Origin: Nemophila menziesii
Lineage: Eukaryota > Streptophyta > Magnoliopsida > Boraginales > Hydrophyllaceae
Direction: 5' to 3'
Assembly (NCBI GenBank): GCA_029959085.1
Contig: JARWIR010000038.1
Location: forward strand, 6,270,915 to 6,334,914
Length of the DNA stretch: 64,000 bases
The notes under the pieces are model-generated. The model had not been told where the DNA came from. It worked only from the letters and a program-made list of their open reading frames with translations, and made no database searches. Position numbers and translations under genes: made by a program. This document shows, in pieces, positions 56,701 to 64,000 of this stretch (its first letter is position 1; every line of letters begins with the position of its first letter).

Positions 56701-58384
56701 GCAAAACTTAGCGCCAAAGAATATTCTCAACAACCAGGAGTAGACTACAATAATAATTTCGCACCATTAGCAAGGTTTGACATAATCAGAGCCTTGATTG
56801 ATTTTGCGACACACAATGGTTGAAGACTTTACCAATTGGATGTTAAATTTGCATTTTTAGTGGCGAATTATAAGAAAAAGTTTACGTTAAACAACCTCAC
56901 TGCTATGTTGTTCAAAAAGGTGACTAAAAGGTGTACAAGCTAAAAATGGCGTTGTACGGGTTGAAGAAATCGTCAAGGGCATGGTATCATTAAATTGATT
57001 TCTATTTCAATAAAATTAGATTCAAAAAAAAGTGAACCAACGTTGTATGTAAAAAACAAGGTAACACTAGCATACTCATTGTCGCTTTATATGTTGATGA
57101 CATAGTATTTACTGGTAATAATAAAAATATGATGGAAGATTTCAAGAAGGATATGATGAAAAAGTATAAGATGAGCCTATAGGATTGCTTCAATGTTTCC
57201 TTGGCATTGAAGTAATTCAATATGAAAATAGAATTTTCATTTTACAAACAAAATATGTCAAAAATATGTTGAAAATTTAGAATATTAAGATGCAAACCTG
57301 TTGATACATCGATTGTTGTGAATGAGAAGCTTAAAATAGAAGACAGTATTATAAAAATTGAAGAAACTATTTATCAAAATAAGGTAGGTAATTTGATTTA
57401 TCTTACATCAACAAGGCCAGATATAATATTTGTTACAAGTTTGTTATCCAAATTCATGAATAATCCAAGTCAAATGCATTTTGAAGTTGGAAAAAGAATT
57501 CTTTGCTACCTTCAAGGGGCTCTGAACTACAGATACAAATATATACCAACAAAACATGTCAACCTCATTAGATATTTCGATAGTGATTGGGGAAGTTGTG
57601 TTGATGACATAAAAAGTACCTATGATTATTTATTTCCTTTTGAAAGTAAAGTATTTTCTTAATCGTCTAAGAAACAGCAAAGAGCTCAATCTTCAGCTAA
57701 ATCGAAATATATTTCAGCCAGTTAAGCAACGTCTCAAACCATTTGGTTAAGGATTATTAATTATATGGGTAAATATCAATATAAAGAAATTGAACTATTT
57801 TGCGTCAATAAATCCACAATTGCTATGACAAAGAATAATGTCTTCCATAATCAAACTCGGCACATTACAATCAAATATCACTTTATTCAAGATATAATTG
57901 AAAATAAATAAATTCAACTTAAGTTTTATAGATCAAAAGAACAACAAGCAGATATTATTTCAAATGCATTACTAAGAGACAAATTTCAACATTTAAAAGA
58001 ACTCTTGAAAATTCAAGATCTCATATTAAAGAGGAGAATGTTAAATAATGTTCATTAGATACAATCATATGCACGAACAAACCTTTCTAATTATCTTTAT
58101 ATAATTATATTAAAATATAACGCACTAAATATTTAGTAGATGATTTATATATTTATGTTTAATATTAAATTCATATATTAGTAATTAATACAAAGAGACT
58201 AGAATTATCCCCTACTAACAAAAACAATGAAATAATTTATATTATTTAAAATCATAAAAATAATAAAATAGTTAATATTATTTTGAATAATTCAAAAAAA
58301 ACATATTAATATAATAATAAACAAAACTATTTTTTATTTATGTATATATTATCTTAGTGAAATATCTTAATACATTACATAGCA
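53795..58384 (+). mobile_element. Third Ty1/copia element, heavily decayed
   Basis: The 5' LTR is about 53795-54116 (TGCTGAGTAATGTTTACTGG to ATTATCCAACA). The 3' LTR is about 58039-58384 (TGTTAAATAATGTTCATTAG to TACATAGCA). They align along their length but are strongly diverged. The primer site is GAGGTATCAGAG (54128-54139) and the purine tract is AAAGAGGAGAA (58028-58038). Gag is unreadable beyond fragments (54230-54780). No matching 5-bp duplication is seen. The LTR starts and internal motifs place it near the 4411-10980 element. Confidence 0.85.
54180..57990 (+). pseudogene. gag-pol remnants of the third copia element
   Basis: Recognisable pieces are a gag tail with broken zinc knuckles (54930-55050), the protease C-terminus VIFVPALKHNLLSNGQ (55268), and the integrase finger at about 55500-55630 (ACSLEKHHWQSF). 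The integrase core follows (LVHANVCGPM at about 55700, YTLREFDKLF at about 55860), then the linker 56360-56647. Reverse transcriptase fragments include YGLKK near 56955 and LYVDDIVFTGN near 57090. RNase H pieces (57318-57662) include STRPDIIFVTSLLSKFM and FDSDWGSCVDDIKSTYD, with the tail to about 57990. Stops and indels occur every 100-300 bp. Confidence 0.85.
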
Positions 58385-58610
58385 AGCGAAAAGGAAAATC
58401 TAAGTCGTTCTTCTAGCCATAAAATTTGTAGCAGATCTCGACTATCAGAACTGTTCTTTCTAATCTGACAACTTTGAAGTTGTACAAAATATTAATCACA
58501 AAAAGAAGTTAATTGGAGAATCCACCCCATGACTAACGAAGTCTAAAAATAGATAAAACAATTCTCTAGATAGAAAGTATATCATATAAAAAGAGACTTT
58601 TAATTAAATG

Positions 58611-59319
58611 TAGAGGTGTGCGCGGGTCGGTTTTGGACAGAAAATGCTCAACCCGTAAACCACCCGTTGTTGTACGGGTTTTGTAAAATTAGACCGCACC
58701 CGCCCAATATATCTACTAAACCATTAAATTTCGGGTTAGACGGGTTGCGGGTACACTGCGGATGACTTGATTAAATAAACGGCTCAGATTTGTATATATA
58801 TTTATCAGGCGAGTTAATTTTATATTATAAATTAAAATTTTAACAAAAAAATATAACTTATGATATTCATATAAACTTCAGATAATATCTAATTTTGAAA
58901 ATATAAAATCAACAATAAATAGAGATAATATCATAATTTAATGTAAAAAATAGACTTATTAGATAAAATCTTACGGAAATATTGAGCGACTAAATCTTAC
59001 TGAAATATTGAACGATTGTAAATTTTTAAAAGAGAAAGAATAACAAATAAGAAATGTAGAGTGACAAGCAAATAATCTCTAGTATTCTATTTAAATAAAA
59101 TGAGCAATATGAATATTTCTAATTTTTATACTATATGGTAATCGGGTATATGCGCGTTTGTGGGTTTCAGCTTTCGAATCCGCAACCCGCAAAAAAATGT
59201 ATAATTTTTGAAAATGTAAACCGCAACCCGCCCAATGAAAAGCTAACCCGTATAGTTTCGGGTTTATATAGTCAGGTTGGTCGAGTTATACGGGTTTTCT
59301 AACCCGATGCACAACCCTA
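58611..59319. mobile_element. Non-autonomous hAT element (709 bp)
   Basis: The left end is TAGAGGTGTGCGCGGGTCGG and the right end complement is TAGGGTTGTGCATCGGGTTAG. The perfect 8-bp duplication ATTAAATG flanks it (58603-58610, 59320-59327). Subterminal CGGGT/ACCCG repeats resemble those of the hAT element in the coiled-coil gene intron. No transposase. Confidence 0.92.
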
Positions 59320-59523
59320 ATTAAATGACTGTCATTTATGCTAAATGCATTAGATTTAGAATAAACATCATCGAATACCTAGTCAACTCAGTCGTTGATT
59401 TTTATAAGTCTTAAACTTTTATGTAAAAATAGAATAATAGGTAGCATCATTGTTTACTTTGCCCTTAATTTGACAAAAAAAAAACGTCTTAATACATGCA
59501 ATGCAATGTTGAAAATTTTATTA

Positions 59524-59764
59524 CTCGCTCTGTTTCAAAATATTTGTCCACTTACTAAAATTGTTATTTTAAAATAGTATTTGTCTACTTATATTTCAAG
59601 GCAATATTTTCCAATTTTTTTTATAATTACTTTGATTAAAAAATTAAAATTTATATTTACAATACCCATTTAAGATATCAAAATTTTATAATAAAAAATG
59701 TAATAATTATATTTTTTAATATATGTAAAAAACGAAATAGACAAACATTTTAAAACAGAACGAA
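59524..59764. mobile_element. Stowaway-like MITE (241 bp)
   Basis: The ends CTCGCTCTGTTTCAAAATAT and, in complement, TTCGTTCTGTTTTAAAATGT are Stowaway (Tc1/mariner) type, flanked by TA (59522-59523, 59765-59766). Confidence 0.8.
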
Positions 59765-59842
59765 TATTAAAAGTCTTTCGGGACCATGATAAAATAAATA
59801 GTGGGTGTAGTTTCTACTTCCGTTTGTAAAGTGCAAGATTAA

Positions 59843-60112
59843 GACCTGGTATGGTTCGTAAAAATAATAAGTATCTTTTGTTTTTATTTTCAATATTTTT
59901 CAAAATTCTAATAAAAACGTATTTGCTTAAAAAATAAAAACAGTTTTCTGAAAAATTAATTAAATTAAAAACAGTAAATATATTGGAAAACGTTAAATCA
60001 ACGTTTTCTATATTTTCTAAAAATATTGAAATTAAAAACAAAAATGTTAAATCATGTTCTAAATATATATTCTAAAAACAACCGAAAATGTTTTCACAAA
60101 CCAAACAGAACC
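59843..60112. mobile_element. Harbinger/Tourist-like MITE (270 bp)
   Basis: The left end is GACCTGGTATGGTTCGT and the right end complement is GGTTCTGTTTGGTTTGTG. TAA flanks both sides (59840-59842, 60113-60115). The AT-rich interior is partly self-complementary. Confidence 0.65.
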
Positions 60113-60124
60113 TAACGTTTCCTA

Positions 60125-60192
60125 GTCTATCTGATGATAGGGGAACAGACCTCAAGTAGTCTAACTGATGATAGGGGAACAGACCACAAGTT
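60125..60192. repeat. 34-bp tandem duplication downstream of PEPC
   Basis: Two copies start with GTCTATCTGATGATAGGGGA (60125) and GTCTAACTGATGATAGGGGA (60159) and differ at three positions. They lie about 250 bp past the PEPC stop codon. Confidence 0.9.
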
Positions 60193-60441
60193 TTAATTGG
60201 ATAGGATGTGTCCAGGGTGTTCAAAATCAGTCCAAAAATAAAACAAAAATAAAACACATTTCAGATCAGATGTCATTTACCAACTTGAAAGCTCCATAAA
60301 TATGTTATCCGTTAAATCAAACAAGTATCATCGTTATCAAAATAACAAGACTACAAATATTAAAATAAACATGAGTCGATTATCCAAAGACAACAAACAA
60401 CCTCCATAATTATAAAAGCAGTTAAACAGCCCAATCAAAGC

Positions 60442-63400
60442 CTAACCAGTATTCTGCAATCCAGCAGCAATACCCTTCATTGTAAGAATAAGTGTGTCTT
60501 CCAAACCCGGAGCATACTCACTTGTAGGGTTCAACTTCACTAACTCAGCAGCTGGTTTGCTTGACTCCATGATCTCTTTCGATAGATGAGGTCCCACCTT
60601 CACGTTATAACTTGGGTCACGGATACGTTTAAGTGTGTACGCTTGTGCCACGTTAAGAACTGTTATGTACGGATCACGAAGGTTAAGTCTCTGCCTTAGG
60701 TAAGGATCACCCTCCAATAAGTCCTTGTGCCCAGCAATCTTAACAAAAGAAAAAAAAAAAAAGAACAGTTAAGTATATGTTTTCATATGTTATACAAAAG
60801 GTCAAAATTACCTGAAGGATAAAATCCTTAGTATCTTCGTAATTAGCTCTTAAACGGTCACCGAAAGGCCAAAGCTCTTCCGAAACTAAAAGCTTGTCGT
60901 ACAAAGCAGCAATTCCGGGATCACCCTTGGCTAAAACCATTTCAACTAAGTCAATAGTGACTCTAAAGAAGGGCCATTGATTGTACATATCTTTCAACAT
61001 CTGAAGATTCCTTATATCCTTTTCAATAACATGTTGAATAGCTGGACCAAACCCTAACCAAACTGGAAGATGAAACCTTGTTTGTGTCCACGCGAATATC
61101 CATGGAATCGCTCGAAGTGATTCAATTCCTCCGCTTGGTTTCCTCTTTGCTGGACGACTTCCAATGTTCATCCTTCCATATTCTAACTCCGGTGTTGCCT
61201 GAAGAAATCATAGGAAAAAAAATTATATAAATTGCATTCCAAGTCCCTATATTATACAAAAAATGCACTTACCAGACGAAAGTACTCAACAAAGCGAGGC
61301 TCCTGAAAAACAACGGAACGATACTCTTTAGTAGCAACAATAGCCATTTGATCCAACAAAGCACGCCATTCCGGTTTTGGTGAAATAGGAGGATTCATTC
61401 CATGTTCAAGTGTAGCAGCAGTAAAACGTTGAAGTGTTCTAAAACATAAATGTTCCTCACCAAAAGATTGTTCAATAACTTCACCTTGAACAGTCACACG
61501 AAGAGACCCATGAACAGTATCAGGAGGTTGCGATAATATAGCAAGATGAGTGGGCCCACCTCCTCTCCCAACAGTCCCACCTCGTCCATGAAACATAGTC
61601 AACTCAACTCCATACTCTTTAGCAACCTTCACAAGCTCCTCTTGTGCTTTATATAACTGCCAAGCAGCAGATAAACGACCAGCATCTTTACCAGAATCAG
61701 AATACCCGATCATAACCTCTTGTTTACCGTTGATTCGGTTCTTATACCAATCGATCGAGAATAACCGTCCGATCGCAGCAGGTGCGGATTCAAGATCAGC
61801 TAGTTTCTCAAACAACGGAACGACACGTAACGGATTTTTAACACCGCATTCACGTTGTAAAAGCTCTACGGCGAGGACATCAGAAGGAGCTGTCGCCATT
61901 GAGATAACATACGCTCCGAAATTATCTGACGGAAGTTCGGAAATAACTTGGAAAGTATCTAACACGTCCGCGATTTCCTCGGTTTTTGGTAAGTCGTGTC
62001 CGAATAAAGGACGTTTTCCAGCTAGTTCAGATAATAGCCATTCTTGTCTTTTTATTTCAGACCATTCTTTGTAAGAACCGATTTCTAGATGCTTTGTGAT
62101 TGCATCAAGAACATCTGTATGTCGATCAGATTCTTGTCTGATATCGAGTTTCACTAGTGAAAGACCGAAAGTTGAAACTTGTCGTAAGAAATCTAGAAGA
62201 CTTCCATCTGCTATTGATCGATCACCACAAGCACATAATGATCGGTAACACAGCTCGAGAGGCTTCATAAACTGAAGATAAATGAACAGTTAGTAAGTAA
62301 ATAATAATTATTATATATAGATTTCATAAATGTTTAAACAAACCTGCTCAATTTTCATGAATGTTGACTCTTCTGGAATATCGGAAGCACCACCGACTAA
62401 TAATTGACGAGCATGTTCACGAGTATTATACAGTTTATCCCTCACATCACCAAGAATTACTCGATATGGTTCGTTAGGAGGAATATGCTTCCAAAACTCT
62501 GTAAATTATAAAAGATGTTATTATACAAAACAGACACTATATATAGGTCTCTTATATTATGCAAATTAATAGAATTAAGCACATACCAATGTAATGTTTC
62601 GAATCTCCTTTCGAAGACCTGAGAAGTTCATCAACATGAACACGAAGTTCTTCATTGCAACGCCACATAGAAAGCTGCAAGAAAATGTATATTTATTTAA
62701 AATCATTTAAATAAGAAAATTATAATACGATAATTATGGTTTGGTTCAGTATTAAACCTCGAACATAAGATCTTCAATCTGAGAGTAATAAAGATTTGCA
62801 GCCATCATTCTAGCGAGTAAGCATACATCCTTAGTAACTTCAGGTGTTACCCTCGGGTTCCCTACAAGAAATAACATTCCAGAATAAGCGAAAAAAATGC
62901 AAAATAAAGAATCTTTGACTAGTGATGGAATATACCGTCACGATCACCACCCATCCAAGAAGAAAATTGAATAAGAGGAGCGTTATATGGAACACGCTCA
63001 TTTATTCCAATGTTCTTCAAAGCAGTATCTACACGCCTTAAGAATTTCGGAACTCCCTTCCAAATTGTCTCTTGAAAATAACTCATTCCTGCTCTCATTT
63101 CATCTTGTGGTGTAGGTGGATTTCTCCTAATTTCATCAGTACGAAACGCAGCTTGAATCTGTATACAAAGTTTAATAAATAAGTCCTTGTATTAAGCAAA
63201 ATAACACTCTAGGTCCTTATATTGTTAAGTATACTGCATACCTCTCGTTGTAAAGCCTCGTCAAGCTCTTGTTTTTCATCAGGTGTAACATCTTTGGCAT
63301 ATAGCTGAGTCAAACAATTACGGATCCTAAAAAAAAAATAACTTAAGATTTAAAAATTGTCCAAGAAAGAAAAGAATTTAGTAGAGAAAGAAAATAAATT

Positions 63401-63799
63401 TACACACCTTCCATGTTTCTGAAGCAAAGATCTACGAACAGATTGAGTAGGATGTGCAGTTAATACCAAATCAACAGTTTGGTTTTTCAATGCTTCGAAA
63501 ACTTCTTGTGGAGACTTATTAAGTTGTCCAACAAGTCTTTTGAAAGTCTCTTCAATATCAGATTCAGTAGTTGCAGAAGCCTCGTCAGCAAAATCACCTC
63601 GTTTTAGCTTAATTCTTCGCCTATAAGCTATCTGAACCTCTTCTGCAAGATTAGCTAAGTTGAGCATGTTCGAGAAAGCTTTGGCTACAACAATGGAGTC
63701 TCCTGCATCGAGACTGGTTAGCACTGACCCAAGCTCTTCCAATTTCTTAGTATCACGTTTCCCTTCATATTCTGCTGAAAGCTCGTAACAATCTTGAAC
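60442..63799 (-). CDS. PPC: Phosphoenolpyruvate carboxylase, plant-type, exons 2-10 (exon 1 outside window)
   Basis: The enzyme carboxylates phosphoenolpyruvate with bicarbonate to oxaloacetate in the cytosol. Exons on minus are 63799-63408, 63326-63242, 63158-62936, 62861-62758, 62674-62587, 62498-62344, 62271-61273, 61198-60812 and 60738-60442. All have GT/AG borders, lengths sum to 2730 nt (910 codons), and no stop or shift is present. Motifs are [13 protein letters not shown] (catalytic His, visible residue about 115), [32 protein letters not shown] (about 576-591) and the C-terminal QNTG. About 55 N-terminal residues, including the regulatory phospho-Ser, are on exon 1 beyond the right edge. 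IFAWTQ (Ala codon 61093-61091) has the C3-type Ala where Flaveria C4 PEPC has Ser774. QNTG marks the plant-type, not bacterial-type, class. Which PPC paralog this is cannot be told. Confidence 0.97.
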
Positions 63800-64000
63800 C
63801 TGATCCAAAATATAAATTAGAAAAATAATTGCACAATTGGTCAAGAATTGTGCTAAATTCTGAACTAAAACAATCAATCAAGCAGAACCTGAACTTATAA
63901 TTCAACTTTTTTATAATGATTAACTGTTACACCGCCAAAATATTTGATTATCATAACCCACAATTAACAAACCCAAGATCGGAATAATTATTAATCATAC
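63800..64000 (-). other. PEPC intron 1 (partial)
   Basis: The acceptor GGATCAG precedes exon 2 at 63799. The rest to the window edge is AT-rich with no coding signal. Confidence 0.85.

Noticed and set aside
61730..62074. Plus-strand open frame across from PEPC exon 8
   Set aside because: It is the antisense shadow of a well-supported exon.
1..64000. A new multi-gene defence or metabolic system
   Set aside because: All multi-domain readings resolve into known retrotransposon or transposon proteins or the two host genes. No clustered unknown genes remain.

Overview
The window is plant nuclear DNA. It is AT-rich and intron-bearing, with nested Ty1/copia and Ty3/gypsy LTR retrotransposons, L1-type LINEs, CACTA, hAT, Harbinger and Stowaway DNA elements, a tRNA-derived SINE, and a plant-type phosphoenolpyruvate carboxylase (PEPC) gene ending in QNTG. 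The PEPC carries the Ala of C3-type enzymes, which suggests a C3-type eudicot enzyme. I could not fix the family or genus from the sequence alone.

Only two host genes look functional, both on the minus strand. One is a two-exon coiled-coil gene of the plant USO1-like / BRANCHLESS TRICHOMES-related family (exon 1 33422-33168, exon 2 28750-27659). Its 4.4-kb intron holds a hAT element and a (TA)n tract. The other is PEPC at 63799-60442. Nine consecutive exons are present, their lengths add to exactly 910 codons, and the first exon lies beyond the right edge. Broken host-gene remnants sit at 2690-4234: a PDR/ABCG transporter fragment and an unrecognised exon-like stretch.

Layout. 1-1775: LINE (ORF1 plus endonuclease part of ORF2), running off the left edge. 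2477-4234: tandem repeat and gene relics. 4411-10980: complete but dead copia element with CATCT target-site duplications, each LTR hit by a different DNA element. 11233-15840: second copia element of another lineage. 16069-19355: two LINE 3' parts. 19440-27112: full-length gag-only gypsy element (Athila/TR-GAG-like) with 1574-bp LTRs and GATGT duplications. 27659-33526: coiled-coil gene and promoter. 34405-41679: nest of related gypsy pieces (internal fragment, inserted solo LTR with GACAC duplications, LTR, primer site, gag remnant, truncated LTR). About 41860-46800: decayed CACTA element with a long minisatellite. 47641-50356: hAT-like element containing a SINE, then the end of another LTR element. 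50519-52262: rearranged gypsy LTR. 53795-58384: third, heavily decayed copia element. 58611-60192: hAT, Stowaway and Harbinger-type elements next to the PEPC 3' end. 60442-64000: PEPC.

The genes do not form a pathway. The biology here is transposon nesting around two host genes. I saw no convincing new enzymatic or defence system. The most unusual items are the gag-only gypsy family with an iterated GCGG..TACC motif conserved in position, the shuffled flank of that element, and the independent hits close together in the two LTRs of one copia element.
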